This document shows, in pieces, positions 1 through 9,062 of a DNA stretch of 64,000 nucleotides (position 1 is its first letter; every line of letters starts with the position of its first letter). The stretch is taken from positions 85,487 through 149,486 of the forward strand of contig NZ_JBATXG010000015.1 in NCBI RefSeq assembly GCF_049673105.1. The letters are read 5' to 3'. A program made the translations under genes and the position numbers. The notes below the pieces were generated by a model. That model made no database searches. It was not told where the DNA came from and saw nothing but the letters and a program-made list of their open reading frames with translations. Source of the DNA: Castellaniella sp049673105. GTDB lineage: Bacteria > Pseudomonadota > Gammaproteobacteria > Burkholderiales > Burkholderiaceae_B.

Positions 1-623
1 AGCGTCATCTGCGCCAGTTCGTAGTCCGCGCCTTCGGGTTTGCTGAGAAAGCCTTCGACTGCGCTTTGGGCTTCCTGGAAGGTGGCGTCCAGACGACCTG
101 CGGTCACATCCACGTAGGCATTGGTGTAGCTGGGATAGGACACCACGTTGACGCCCTTGGGCGCCCAGTATTTGCGGGCGTAGGTTTCCATGGTCGTGCC
201 TTGTTGCACGCCCACGCGCTTGCCCTTCAGGGATTCAGCGGTGGGTTCCAGACCGCTGCCCTTTTTAACCATGAGCTTGACCGGCACGATGTACATCGGC
301 GTGGAAAAGTCGATGACTTTCTTACGGGCTTCGGTGGCTGTCATGGTGGAATTGGCCAAATCGAATTTGCGCGCCTTCAGGCCGGGGATCAGGCTGTCGA
401 AGGACTGATCGATCCAGACGCACTGGCGTTGCAGGCGTTTGCACAGTTCATTGCCGATGTCGATGTCGAAGCCTTCGAGCTGGCCGTTCGGGTTGCGGTA
501 TTCGAATGGCGGGTAGCCTGCTTCGGTGGCGATTTTCAGTTCCTGGGCGTTGGCTGCAAAGCTGGCGGCAGGCATGAACCCCGTTGCGATCAATAGCGCA
601 GCGCCAATCAGAGTCGTTTTCAT
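1..623 (-). CDS. Amino-acid ABC transporter periplasmic binding protein, C-terminus cut by window edge
   Basis: This is a type-3 extracellular solute-binding protein (HisJ/ArtJ/lysine-arginine-ornithine group) that captures an amino acid in the periplasm for an ABC importer. About 207 N-terminal residues are visible of a usual ~255. A signal peptide (MKTTLIGAALLIATG, likely cut after a SFAA segment) precedes the family start ELKIATEAGYPPFEY. Further family motifs are FDIDIGNELCKR and RKKVIDFS. The ATG at 623 follows a good AGGAGA ribosome site. The transporter permease and ATPase would lie left of the window. Substrate is inferred only as a basic or polar amino acid. Confidence 0.9.
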   Translation of the reverse strand, partial: MKTTLIGAALLIATGFMPAASFAANAQELKIATEAGYPPFEYRNPNGQLEGFDIDIGNELCKRLQRQCVWIDQSFDSLIPGLKARKFDLANSTMTATEARKKVIDFSTPMYIVPVKLMVKKGSGLEPTAESLKGKRVGVQQGTTMETYARKYWAPKGVNVVSYPSYTNAYVDVTAGRLDATFQEAQSAVEGFLSKPEGADYELAQMT

Positions 624-737
624 CGGAAGGTCTCCTGTGGAGCCGGACGCAAAGAGCGTATCGCCCGGCGGTAACAAGGCGTGATGTTAACTCAGGTCGC
701 AACCCGGCTGCATCAAGCATTACCCGTATATGGGGGC

Positions 738-1409
738 TTATTCCGGCAGGGCGGGTTCTCGGGTGGGTTCGATCTGGACCGCGCTTTGGATCTGGCGGAT
801 GACCTCGTCCAGGTCGTCGGTGACCGTGATCAGATCGACGTCATAAGGACTGACGGTGCCGTTCGCGACCATTTGGTCGCGGACCCAGTCGATCAGGCCG
901 CTCCAGAATGCCGTGCCGATCAGGATGATGGGGGCGGGCGGTTGCTTCAGGGTTTGCACCAGCGTGATGGCTTCGAATAGTTCGTCCAGGGTGCCAAAAC
1001 CGCCGGGCAGCACCACATAGGCCAGGCTGTGCATGAAGAACGAGGCCTTGCGCGAATTGAAATATTCGAAGTGCAGGCTGTCGGTCTGGTAGGAGTTGTC
1101 GGAATTTTCCCTGGGCAGGCGGATGTTGAGCCCGATGCTGCGCCCGCCGGCTTCGAAGGCGCCCCGGTTGGCGGCTTCCATCAGGCCCGGCCCGCCGCCG
1201 GCGATCACCGGCACGCCCAGTTGCGCGATGCGGGCGCCGATTTCCTGGCCCAGTTCATAGAAGGGGTGGCCGCGCGCGATACGGGCGCTGCCGAAAACAC
1301 TGACGCCCAGCCCGATTTTCTGGAAGGCGGCGGCGGCGGCGCGCATCTCTGCAATAATCGTGGGAATCTGTTGTTCCGCCGAAAGTCGTTTTGTCTTGTT
1401 GTCTATCAT
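738..1409 (-). CDS. LOG family protein (TIGR00730 Rossmann fold; putative nucleotide 5'-monophosphate nucleosidase)
   Basis: The product is 223 residues long and cytoplasmic. It carries the LOG/lysine-decarboxylase-like signature: VFGSARI near residue 40, a GGGPGLMEAANRGA segment, and PGGFGTLDE near residue 134. The family contains enzymes that hydrolyse nucleotide monophosphates to ribose 5-phosphate and a free base, including cytokinin-activating LOG proteins and nucleosidases such as PpnN; the substrate here is unknown. The annotated ATG overlaps, on the opposite strand, the ATG of polA (shared CATG), so there would be no space between the two genes. A later Met (residue 22) would shorten it to 202 residues and cannot be excluded, as neither has a strong ribosome site. 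Confidence 0.85.
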   Translation of the reverse strand: MIDNKTKRLSAEQQIPTIIAEMRAAAAAFQKIGLGVSVFGSARIARGHPFYELGQEIGARIAQLGVPVIAGGGPGLMEAANRGAFEAGGRSIGLNIRLPRENSDNSYQTDSLHFEYFNSRKASFFMHSLAYVVLPGGFGTLDELFEAITLVQTLKQPPAPIILIGTAFWSGLIDWVRDQMVANGTVSPYDVDLITVTDDLDEVIRQIQSAVQIEPTREPALPE

Positions 1410-4134
1410 GAAAAAAACCTTGTTGCTTGTCGATGGGTCCAGCTATCTGTATCGCGCCTTTCACGCGATGCCGGATTTGCGCAATGCGCAGGGCGAACCC
1501 ACGGGGGCCTTGTATGGCGTCATCTCCATGTTACGAAGGCTGATGGCCGATTACAAGGATACGGCGCAGTATGGCGCCTGCGTGTTCGACGCGCCGGGAG
1601 GCTCGTTTCGGGAACAGATGTACCCGCAATACAAAGCCAACCGACCGTCCATGCCGGAAGACCTGCGCGCGCAGATCCCTGCCATTCACGAGGCCGCGGC
1701 AGCGCTGGGCTGGACCGTGATCGTGGAACCCGGCGTCGAGGCCGACGATGTCATCGGCACACTGGCGCTGCAGGCGAGCGAAAGCGACTTTTATACCATT
1801 ATTTCGACCGGGGACAAGGATCTGGCCCAATTGGTGAACGATCAAGTCGAACTGATCAACACCATGTCCGGCGAGCGCCAGGACCGGGACGGCGTGATTC
1901 ATAAGTTCGGTGTGCCGCCCGAGCGCATCATCGACTATCTGATGCTGACGGGCGATACGGTGGACAATGTGCCGGGGGTGGACAAGGTCGGCCCCAAGAC
2001 CGCCGCCAAGTGGCTGAATGAATACGGCAGCCTCGACGCGCTGGTGGCGCAGGCGGACCAGATCAAAGGCGTGGCGGGCGCCAATCTGCGCGACGCCGTG
2101 GCGCGTTTCCCGCTGACTCGCGATTTACTGACGATCAGGCTGGATTGCGCCTTGCCGCCCGATTACGCGGTCGCCAATATGGCGCTGCGAGCGCCGGATC
2201 AGGCGACCCTGACGCGCTTGTACGAAACCTACGGGTTCCGGACCTGGCTGCGCGAAATAACGGGCGAACCCGATCGCATTCCGCAGCAGGACGCGCGGGC
2301 GGCGCAGCCGGCAGCCATGCCCCAGGCGCCCGCTCGGCTGAATTACGAAACCATTCTGGATCAGGATCATTTCGCCCGGTGGATGAGCAAACTGCGGGCC
2401 GCGCCGCTGGTCGCCCTGGATACGGAGACCACCAGCCTGGATCCCATGGCGGCGCGCCTGGTCGGCCTGTCGGTGGCGATTGAACCCGGCCATGCCGCGT
2501 ATATCCCGGTCGGGCATCGGGCGCCCGGCACACCGGATCAGCTGGACCGCGCCTGGGTGCTGGAACAACTGCGTCCCTGGATCGAGGATTCGGCGGCCCC
2601 CAAACTGCTGCACCATGCCAAATATGATGCACATGTGTTCGCCAACGAAGGACTGACCCTGCGTGGCGTGCAGCATGACACCATGCTGCAGGCTTATGTG
2701 CTGCAGTCACATCGCCGGGTCAATCTGCAGGACCTGTGCATCCAGTGGCTGGGTGTGACGGGTACGACCTACGAAGATCTGTGCGGCAAGGGCGCCCGTC
2801 AGATCGGTTTTGACGAGGTCGACCTGGAACGCGCCGCGTATTACGCCGCCGAAGACGCCGACTTTACGCTGCGGCTGCACCAGGTGCTGTTGCCGCAGGT
2901 GCAGGCCGAACCCGGCTTGCTGCGCACCTACGAACTGGAAATCCGCACGTCCGATGTCCTGACGCGCATCGAGCGCAATGGCGTGGCCATCGATGCCCAG
3001 GTGCTGGCCAAGCAAAGCCACGAACTGGGGCAACAGATGATTGCGCTGGAAACCCAGGCGCATGAGCTGGCGGGCCAGCCCTTCAATCTGAATTCACCCA
3101 AGCAACTGGGCGAGATCCTGTTCACGCAGATGCAGTTGCCGGTGCTGCGCAAGACCGCCGGCGGCGCGCCGTCCACGGACGAAGACGTCCTGACGCGGCT
3201 GGCGGCGGATTATCCTTTGCCCCGCCTGCTGCTGGACTATCGGGGCATCGCCAAACTGAAGTCCACCTATACCGACAAATTGCCGCGCATGATCGACCCG
3301 CGCACCGGGCGGGTGCATACGCGCTACGCCCAGGCTGCCGTCATTACCGGGCGTTTGGCCTCGTCCGATCCGAATCTGCAGAATATTCCGGTGCGCACGG
3401 CCGAGGGCAGGCGCGTGCGCTCGGCCTTTGTGTCCAGTCTGGGTAGTGTCGTGTCGGCGGACTATTCGCAAATCGAATTGCGCGTCATGGCCCATGTGTC
3501 GGGGGATGCCAATCTGTGCCGGGCCTTTGCCGAAGGTCAGGATATTCACCGCGCCACGGCTGCCGAGGTGTTCGGCGTGGCCCCCGATCAGGTCGATGCC
3601 GAACATCGCCGGGCGGCCAAGGCCATCAATTTCGGCCTGATCTACGGCATGGGGGAATTCGGCCTGGCTTCCAACCTGGGGATTACGCGGGCGGCAGCCA
3701 AATCCTACATCGACCGCTATTTCATGCGCTACCCTGGGGTGGCTGAATACATGGACCGCATCCGCCGCCAGGCGCGGGAACAGGGCTATGTGGAAACCGT
3801 CTTTGGCCGGCGCCTGTATTTTCCTGATCTGGCCGGCGCCAAGGGGCCCCGGGCCGCTGCCGCCGAGCGCGCCGCCATCAATGCGCCCATGCAAGGCACG
3901 GCAGCCGATCTGATCAAGAAGGCCATGGTCCAGGTGCAGGATTGGATGTCGGCTGAAAACCTGCGCAGTCTGATGGTCATGCAGGTGCATGACGAACTGG
4001 TGTTCGATGCGACGCCCGACGAAGTCGATATCCTGCGGCAGCGCGTGCCTGAACTGATGGCGGGGGTGGCCGATCTGGCCGTGCCGCTGGTGGCCGAGGT
4101 TGGCGTAGGCCACGATTGGGGCGAAGCGCACTGA
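1408..4134 (+). CDS. polA: DNA polymerase I
   Basis: The 908-residue protein fills RNA-primer gaps and acts in excision repair. All three classical domains are present. The N-terminal 5'-3' exonuclease begins LLLVDGSSYLYRAFHA. The 3'-5' exonuclease has an intact DTETTSLDP motif around residue 338. The polymerase domain has motif A SADYSQIELR near 685 and motif C QVHDELVFD near 860. Length matches E. coli Pol I (928). I start it at ATG 1408 because MKKTLLLVDGS is the conserved family beginning; 16 extra in-frame codons upstream lie inside the divergent LOG gene. No clear Shine-Dalgarno is visible. A weak AT-rich -10-like stretch lies at about 1352-1358. Confidence 0.97.
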   Translation: MKKTLLLVDGSSYLYRAFHAMPDLRNAQGEPTGALYGVISMLRRLMADYKDTAQYGACVFDAPGGSFREQMYPQYKANRPSMPEDLRAQIPAIHEAAAALGWTVIVEPGVEADDVIGTLALQASESDFYTIISTGDKDLAQLVNDQVELINTMSGERQDRDGVIHKFGVPPERIIDYLMLTGDTVDNVPGVDKVGPKTAAKWLNEYGSLDALVAQADQIKGVAGANLRDAVARFPLTRDLLTIRLDCALPPDYAVANMALRAPDQATLTRLYETYGFRTWLREITGEPDRIPQQDARAAQPAAMPQAPARLNYETILDQDHFARWMSKLRAAPLVALDTETTSLDPMAARLVGLSVAIEPGHAAYIPVGHRAPGTPDQLDRAWVLEQLRPWIEDSAAPKLLHHAKYDAHVFANEGLTLRGVQHDTMLQAYVLQSHRRVNLQDLCIQWLGVTGTTYEDLCGKGARQIGFDEVDLERAAYYAAEDADFTLRLHQVLLPQVQAEPGLLRTYELEIRTSDVLTRIERNGVAIDAQVLAKQSHELGQQMIALETQAHELAGQPFNLNSPKQLGEILFTQMQLPVLRKTAGGAPSTDEDVLTRLAADYPLPRLLLDYRGIAKLKSTYTDKLPRMIDPRTGRVHTRYAQAAVITGRLASSDPNLQNIPVRTAEGRRVRSAFVSSLGSVVSADYSQIELRVMAHVSGDANLCRAFAEGQDIHRATAAEVFGVAPDQVDAEHRRAAKAINFGLIYGMGEFGLASNLGITRAAAKSYIDRYFMRYPGVAEYMDRIRRQAREQGYVETVFGRRLYFPDLAGAKGPRAAAAERAAINAPMQGTAADLIKKAMVQVQDWMSAENLRSLMVMQVHDELVFDATPDEVDILRQRVPELMAGVADLAVPLVAEVGVGHDWGEAH

Positions 4135-4152
4135 CGGATGCGCCCCGCGCGG

Positions 4153-4168
4153 TGATCGCTGACGATCA
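4153..4168. repeat. Small inverted repeat between convergent genes
   Basis: TGATCG-CTGA-CGATCA, a perfect 6-bp stem, lies between polA and the converging phosphate cotransporter and includes the latter's stop codon. There is no T-tract on either strand, so it is at best a weak termination or 3'-end stabilising element. Confidence 0.3.
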
Positions 4169-5824
4169 GTCCGTCTCGCGCAAGCGGTTGGGCAGCAGTT
4201 CGCCGTGGCGCGCCAGAATCGGGTAGGCGGCGGCGTTGACCAGGTAGGCGTTGACGCCGCCCGTATCGCGCAGGACTTCCAGATAAAAGGCGCCGACGTC
4301 GGCCACATCGATCCGCCCGGTCTTGATCCGTTCCAGGTGGCGATCGGCGGCCTTGGCCTCCAGGGTGCGGAAGTATTCTTTTTCAAACGCCAGATTGCGC
4401 GCCACCTGGCGGTCACCGGAGACAAACAGGGATGCCGCCTGACGCAGATTGTTCTGCAGGCGGTCCAGCGTGTCGCTCAGCTCGGCTTTTTGTTCGGCAC
4501 CCAGCACCCAGTGCTTTTTATGCAAGCGGCTGGCGTGGCCCAGCAGCCCCATCCCCGAGACGCTGGCGGCATGGGATATGTTCATGGAAAAAGTCAGAAT
4601 GGCTTTCAGGTACTGCTCGTCATCGGGGCTGAGGCTTTCCTGGTCCATGGTGGCCAGGTAGGTGGTGACGGACTGGTCCAGTTCGCCAATGACGCCATTC
4701 AGGTAGCGGGCGCGACCGATGGCCTGGGTGTCGTCCTGTAGCAGGGCGCGTTGCGTCAACTGCAGGGATTCACGTAGCAGGTCCGTCAGGCGCAGGGCTT
4801 CTCGGGCGACCTGGCCCAGGGCTACCGCCGGCACTTCGCGGGCGGATTCGTCCAGGTAGCGGGGGCGGGCGGGATCGTCGGGATTGCTGCGTTGCGGCAT
4901 CAATCGCTGCAGCAGGCGGGCGTAGGGCCGCAGCACCGGCATGAAGCAGGCGGCCACGATCAGATTGAAGATCAGGTGGAAATTGGCGACTTCGTGGGCG
5001 GGGTCGCTGCCTAGTGTTTGCATGATGTCGGGCGCCCAGGGCAGCAGGGCCATGCCCAGCAGGCAGCCGATGATCCGGGTGCCCAGATTGCCCATCGGCA
5101 GGCGGCGGGAGGCCGGGTTGTCGTCGCGACCGCCTTCCAGCACCGGGTTGATGGCGGTACCCAGATTGGCGCCCAGCACCAGGGTGTAGGCCAGGGCCGG
5201 ATCGGCCAGGCCATGGTGCGCCAGCGACATGATCAGCACCACGACCGCCACACTGGAATGGGATGCCCAGGTCAGCGCCGTGCTGGCCAGCAGCGCCAGC
5301 ACCGGGGCATCGCCCAGGGCGTCGAGCGCCGTGCCCAGCATGGGCGCGCTTTTCAGCGGCTCGAACATATTGACCAGTTCGTGCAGGGACAGCAGCAGCA
5401 GGCCCAGGCCGATGAAGGCTCGTCCCAGATCCCGGGTGCGGCCCGGTTCGTAGTGGCGGAACATCCAGACGCCGATCAGGATCAGGCCGGGCGCCAGCAT
5501 CGTCGGGTTGAAGGATAGCGCCTGCACGATCAGGGTCGTACCGACGTTGGCCCCCAGCATGGCGGCCAGGCCCGGCGTCAGGGAGACCAGGCCGTCCATC
5601 GCGAAACCGGCGATCATCAAACCGGTGGCGGTGCTGCTCTGGATGGCCGCCGTGACGAGCAGGCCGGTGCCAAAGGCGCGGGGCAGGGATCCCATGGCCC
5701 GCCCCATCCAGAGCCCCAGGTTCTTGCCGAAGGCTCGCTGTACGCCGGTTTGCACCATGTGCACACCCCATAGCAGCAGAGCGATGAAACCGCTGAAGGC
5801 GACAATGACCTGGAGTTCTTTCAT
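4166..5824 (-). CDS. Na/phosphate cotransporter family protein with C-terminal PhoU-like domain
   Basis: This 552-residue inner-membrane protein belongs to the NptA/YjbB (PF02690) family, which couples sodium and inorganic phosphate movement; YjbB of E. coli exports phosphate. The N-terminal ~310 residues are hydrophobic helices with the two inverted-repeat signatures: QSSTATG near residue 63, with GANVGTT after it, and ASHSSVAVVV near 188, with GANLGTAINP after it. From about residue 340 onward the sequence is soluble and helical, resembling a PhoU domain. It sits 6 bases after htpX on the same strand and is probably co-transcribed with it. A separate Pit transporter and phoU are elsewhere in the window. 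Confidence 0.9.
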   Translation of the reverse strand: MKELQVIVAFSGFIALLLWGVHMVQTGVQRAFGKNLGLWMGRAMGSLPRAFGTGLLVTAAIQSSTATGLMIAGFAMDGLVSLTPGLAAMLGANVGTTLIVQALSFNPTMLAPGLILIGVWMFRHYEPGRTRDLGRAFIGLGLLLLSLHELVNMFEPLKSAPMLGTALDALGDAPVLALLASTALTWASHSSVAVVVLIMSLAHHGLADPALAYTLVLGANLGTAINPVLEGGRDDNPASRRLPMGNLGTRIIGCLLGMALLPWAPDIMQTLGSDPAHEVANFHLIFNLIVAACFMPVLRPYARLLQRLMPQRSNPDDPARPRYLDESAREVPAVALGQVAREALRLTDLLRESLQLTQRALLQDDTQAIGRARYLNGVIGELDQSVTTYLATMDQESLSPDDEQYLKAILTFSMNISHAASVSGMGLLGHASRLHKKHWVLGAEQKAELSDTLDRLQNNLRQAASLFVSGDRQVARNLAFEKEYFRTLEAKAADRHLERIKTGRIDVADVGAFYLEVLRDTGGVNAYLVNAAAYPILARHGELLPNRLRETD

Positions 5825-5830
5825 AGGCGC

Positions 5831-6706
5831 TTAGCCCTGCTGGCGGCGCAGGGCCTCGATGCGCTGTTCGATGGGCGGATGCGAGGCGAACAGGGCGCCC
5901 AACGCGCCGCCGGCGATGCCCGCCGCCTGGAAGGATTTGGGCAGTTCGCCGGCCTCGACGCCGCCCAGCCGCGCGAGGGCGCGGATCATGGGTTCGCGGG
6001 CGCCCATCAGGTGGGCGGCGCCCGCATCCGCCCGGAATTCGCGTCGGCGGGAGAACCAGGCCACGATGATCGAAGCGATCACCCCGAACAGGATTTCACA
6101 GACAAAAACGCTGGCGTAATAGCCCATGCCCACGCCACGCTCGTTTTTCAGGATGGCGCGGTCGATGAAATAGCCTACCAGGCGCGACAGAAAGATCACG
6201 AAGGTGTTGACGACGCCCTGGATCAAGGTCAGCGTGACCATGTCGCCATTGGCGACGTGCGCGACTTCGTGTCCCAGGACGGCGGTGACTTCTTCTTCGG
6301 TCATGGACGACAACAGGCCGGTGGACACTGCCACCAGGGAATCATTGCGAAAGGCGCCGGTGGCGAAGGCATTGGGGGCGCCTTCGTAGATGGCGACCTC
6401 GGGGCGACCGATACCGGCCCGGTCAGCCAATTGATGCACGGTATCGACCAGCCAGGCTTCGCGGGCGTTGCGCGGCGCCTGTGGGTTGATGACCTGGGCG
6501 CCCGTGCTGGTTTTGGCCATCCATTTGCTCATCAACAGAGAAATGAAAGACCCGCCGAAGCCGATGACGGCGGCAAAGACCAGCAACTGAGCCGGGTTGA
6601 TGCCGTTGGCTGTCAGGTAGCGGCCAACGCCCAGCAGGTTCATGGTGATGCTGAGCACCAGCATGACGGCCATATTGGTCGCGAGAAACAGGATAATGCG
6701 CTTCAT
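5831..6706 (-). CDS. htpX: Membrane zinc metalloprotease HtpX
   Basis: HtpX is an M48 family protease of the inner membrane that degrades damaged membrane proteins together with FtsH. The 291-residue protein has two N-terminal transmembrane helices, the zinc-binding HEVAH at residues 146-150, further hydrophobic segments around 160-215, and the EFRAD motif that supplies the third zinc ligand. Length matches E. coli HtpX (293). Start chosen at MKRIILFLATN to match the family; 13 upstream in-frame codons are possible but look non-coding. It shares a divergent intergenic region with the DMT transporter. Confidence 0.96.
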   Translation of the reverse strand: MKRIILFLATNMAVMLVLSITMNLLGVGRYLTANGINPAQLLVFAAVIGFGGSFISLLMSKWMAKTSTGAQVINPQAPRNAREAWLVDTVHQLADRAGIGRPEVAIYEGAPNAFATGAFRNDSLVAVSTGLLSSMTEEEVTAVLGHEVAHVANGDMVTLTLIQGVVNTFVIFLSRLVGYFIDRAILKNERGVGMGYYASVFVCEILFGVIASIIVAWFSRRREFRADAGAAHLMGAREPMIRALARLGGVEAGELPKSFQAAGIAGGALGALFASHPPIEQRIEALRRQQG

Positions 6707-6793
6707 GGGAAAGACGGCTCCGAGAGTCGGGTTTGGTGTGCCCAAAGTGTATAGTATCGGCTTTGAGAACTGTATCCTGTTGTGGTGACAAAC

Positions 6794-7705
6794 ATGCAGT
6801 CCTTATGGATGTTGCTAGCCTGTGCGATGTTCGCCATGATGGGGGCCTTCGTCAAGGTTGCCGCCGATCTGGGCGCTACTTTGCCGGAAGTCGTGCTGTT
6901 TCGCGGTATTCCTTCCGTCCTGCTGCTGTCTTTCTGGGCGTATTCTACGCGCCGTACCCTGCGCCCCACCTGCTGGCGTCCGCACATCTGGCGCAATGTC
7001 AGCGGCATCGTATCCATGTGGATGGGGTTTTTCGCCCTGTCGCATCTGGCCCTGGCGACGGCGGTCAGTCTGAACTACACCGCTCCCCTGTTCATCGCCG
7101 GCTGGCTGCTGTTTTTTGGCGGCGCGCAGCGCGACCCGGTGCGCGTGCTGGCTGTGCTGGCCGGTTTTCTGGGCGTGCTGGGGGTCCTGCGCCCCAGTGT
7201 GGAACGCGATCAATGGCTGGCGGCGTTGTTAGGGCTGTGCGGTGGCGGACTGGCTGCCGTTGCCATGATGCAGATCCGTCAACTGGGCCGGATCGGCGAA
7301 CCGGAATGGCGCACGGTGCTGTTGTTTTCCCTTGGCGTGTGTCTCAGCGGCCTGGTCGGCATCAGCATCCAGGGCTGGCGCACCAGCGACCCGCTCGCAT
7401 TGCTGGCCCTGACGGGGCTGGGCTTGGTCGGGTTGGTGGGGCAGCTCACCATGACCCGCGCCTTCGGGCTGGGGTCTACCCTGTTGACGGCTGCCCTGCA
7501 GTACACCACCATCATCTTTGCCGCACTGATTGGCATGCTGTTCTGGGGAGATCGACCAGCGCCGCTGGCCTGGGCCGGTATGGCCCTGATCATCGGCTCC
7601 GGCTTGCTGTCGGTATGGCGTACGCATACGGATTCCCGCACCCTGCATGATCGCGGGGGTTCGCCGGCGGGGGGTTCGCAGACCAAGGAGGTAAATCCAT
7701 CATGA
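6794..7705 (+). CDS. DMT superfamily transporter (EamA family)
   Basis: A 303-residue inner-membrane protein with about ten hydrophobic helices in two EamA repeats (10-TMS drug/metabolite exporter). The segment MMGAFVKVAADLGATLPEVVLFRGI is typical of the family N-terminus, and WMGFFALSHLALATAVSLNYTAPLF is typical of the third and fourth helices. Substrate is unknown. The ATG at 6794 was preferred; a GTG at 6782 would add four residues. A TATAGT -10-like box lies at 6750-6755. The stop overlaps the next ATG (ATGA), so it is translationally coupled to the rhodanese gene. Confidence 0.88.
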   Translation: MQSLWMLLACAMFAMMGAFVKVAADLGATLPEVVLFRGIPSVLLLSFWAYSTRRTLRPTCWRPHIWRNVSGIVSMWMGFFALSHLALATAVSLNYTAPLFIAGWLLFFGGAQRDPVRVLAVLAGFLGVLGVLRPSVERDQWLAALLGLCGGGLAAVAMMQIRQLGRIGEPEWRTVLLFSLGVCLSGLVGISIQGWRTSDPLALLALTGLGLVGLVGQLTMTRAFGLGSTLLTAALQYTTIIFAALIGMLFWGDRPAPLAWAGMALIIGSGLLSVWRTHTDSRTLHDRGGSPAGGSQTKEVNPS

Positions 7706-8568
7706 TCGACTTATTGATTCAGGCCGAGGCCTTGCAAGAACGCCTGCGCCGTCCGGGTTGTCTCGTGTTCGACGTGCGCCATGATCTGTCGGATCACCAT
7801 GCGGGTCGCCGCGCCTACGAAGCAGGACACGTGCCGGGCGCCCTTTATCTGGATCATGAAACGCAATTGTGCGCGCTGCGCTCGGGCCGCAATGGCCGCC
7901 ACCCTCTGCCGGACCGGGCTGATTTTGCCGCCCTGTTGCGCGCCCAGGGCCTGACGGCGCGCTCGGACGTCGTCGTCTACGATGCGGGCAACAGCATGTT
8001 TGCCGCGCATCTGTGGTGGATGCTGCGCTGGCTGGGCCACGAATCTGTGGCGGTGCTGGATGGCGGCTGGGCGGCCTGGCAGGCCGCAGGCGGCGCAGTC
8101 GAGACCGGTGCGCGGGAGGCGTCTGTCAGCGAAGCTCAGGCCTTGCAGGGGCTGGCGCCGTCGGGCCAGGCGTCGATGCCTTTGGTGGATGCGCGGGCGG
8201 TGCTGGCGAATCTGGACGAGCCGCGCTTTACCGTTTTGGATGCCCGGGCGCCCGAACGCTTCAGCGGCGAAGTCGAACCGATCGATCCGGTGGGCGGCCA
8301 TATCCCAGGCGCCCTGAACCGGCCTTTCATGCTGAATGTGGAAGCCGATGGGCGGTTCAAATCGCCCGCCCGCTTGCGCCAGGAATTCGAGACCTTGCTA
8401 GGCGGCCGCCTGGATCACGGCATCGTGCATCAGTGCGGTTCGGGCATTACGGCTTGCCACAATATTTTTGCGATGGAATTGGCCGGTTTTCGGGGGTCCG
8501 CCCTGTATCCCGGTTCCTGGAGCGAATGGTGCAGCGAGGCCGACCGCCCGGTGGCGCGCGGTCGCTGA
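7702..8568 (+). CDS. Sulfurtransferase with two rhodanese domains (3-mercaptopyruvate/thiosulfate type)
   Basis: This 288-residue cytoplasmic protein has an inactive N-terminal rhodanese domain (LVFDVRHDLSD, AGHVPGA) and an active C-terminal one (VLDARAPERF, GHIPGALN). The catalytic loop is C-G-S-G-I-T-A with Cys about residue 244. A CGSG[VI]TA loop is associated with 3-mercaptopyruvate sulfurtransferases (SseA), whereas thiosulfate enzymes usually have CRKGVTA, so the first is favoured. It starts by a 4-base overlap with the upstream transporter, with AAGGAG at 7685-7690 as ribosome site. Whether the DMT protein exports a related sulfur compound is speculation. Confidence 0.9.
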   Translation: MIDLLIQAEALQERLRRPGCLVFDVRHDLSDHHAGRRAYEAGHVPGALYLDHETQLCALRSGRNGRHPLPDRADFAALLRAQGLTARSDVVVYDAGNSMFAAHLWWMLRWLGHESVAVLDGGWAAWQAAGGAVETGAREASVSEAQALQGLAPSGQASMPLVDARAVLANLDEPRFTVLDARAPERFSGEVEPIDPVGGHIPGALNRPFMLNVEADGRFKSPARLRQEFETLLGGRLDHGIVHQCGSGITACHNIFAMELAGFRGSALYPGSWSEWCSEADRPVARGR

Positions 8569-8749
8569 GGCCGCGTGCCACCGGAGCGCGGCGTCCAGCG
8601 TCCATGCGTTCGCCGATCTCGTCGTCTTTCCGTGCGGTTTCCATAAGCCTGGTGTCCGGTGTCTCTGGGAACAGGGGCGCGTCCAGCAGCTTGCCCTGGG
8701 CGTCCCTGGAGAGGGCTGCCGGGCATTTCACCCAGCCTCGGGGTTCTCG

Positions 8750-8755
8750 TACAAT
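8750..8755 (+). promoter_or_regulatory. Candidate -10 box of the xseB-ispA-dxs-folE2 operon
   Basis: TACAAT lies 28 bases before the xseB ATG, within the only sizeable gap (8569-8783) upstream of this operon. No good -35 is seen at 16-18 bases spacing. The rest of the gap shows nothing I can name. Confidence 0.35.
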
Positions 8756-8783
8756 CCAGTTTGGAACTCAATGATAAAACCCC

Positions 8784-9062
8784 ATGGTCAAGGAAAAAAC
8801 CGCGCCGCGCACGGACGTTTCGCAGGCTGCCGAGGCATTGCCCGCCGATTTCGAATCAGCGCTGGCCGAACTGGAATCTCTGGCTGCCCGCATGAATGAC
8901 GGCAATCTGGGTCTGGAAGAATCCATCGCGCTGTACCAGCGCGGGGTGGCGCTGGCCCGCGTCTGCCAGCAGCGGCTGGATGCCGCAGAACAGCAGGTGC
9001 AGGTGTTGCAGGGTCAGCTGCTGGAACCCTTCGAGGGCGCGCAGGGGCAGGATGCGTCATGA
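8784..9062 (+). CDS. xseB: Exodeoxyribonuclease VII small subunit
   Basis: XseB joins XseA to form the single-strand-specific exonuclease VII. The 92-residue protein has a short basic leader, then the family core FESALAELESLAARMNDGNLGLEESIALYQRG, with conserved E-L-E, G-x-L-x-L-E-[ED]-S and Y-x-x-G features. It is the first gene of an operon with ispA (4-base overlap, ATGA), dxs and folE2, the same order seen in many Burkholderiales. The large subunit xseA is not in this window. Confidence 0.95.
   Translation: MVKEKTAPRTDVSQAAEALPADFESALAELESLAARMNDGNLGLEESIALYQRGVALARVCQQRLDAAEQQVQVLQGQLLEPFEGAQGQDAS

Noticed and set aside
3094..4425. A 443-codon minus-strand frame opposite polA and crossing the end of the phosphate cotransporter
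   Set aside because: Overlaps two well-supported genes in other frames and shows no family features.
8447..8731. Possible small minus-strand gene (94 codons) in the rhodanese-xseB gap
   Set aside because: The first ~50 codons look slightly protein-like and could be a remnant, but the rest runs antisense into the rhodanese gene and no homology is recognisable.
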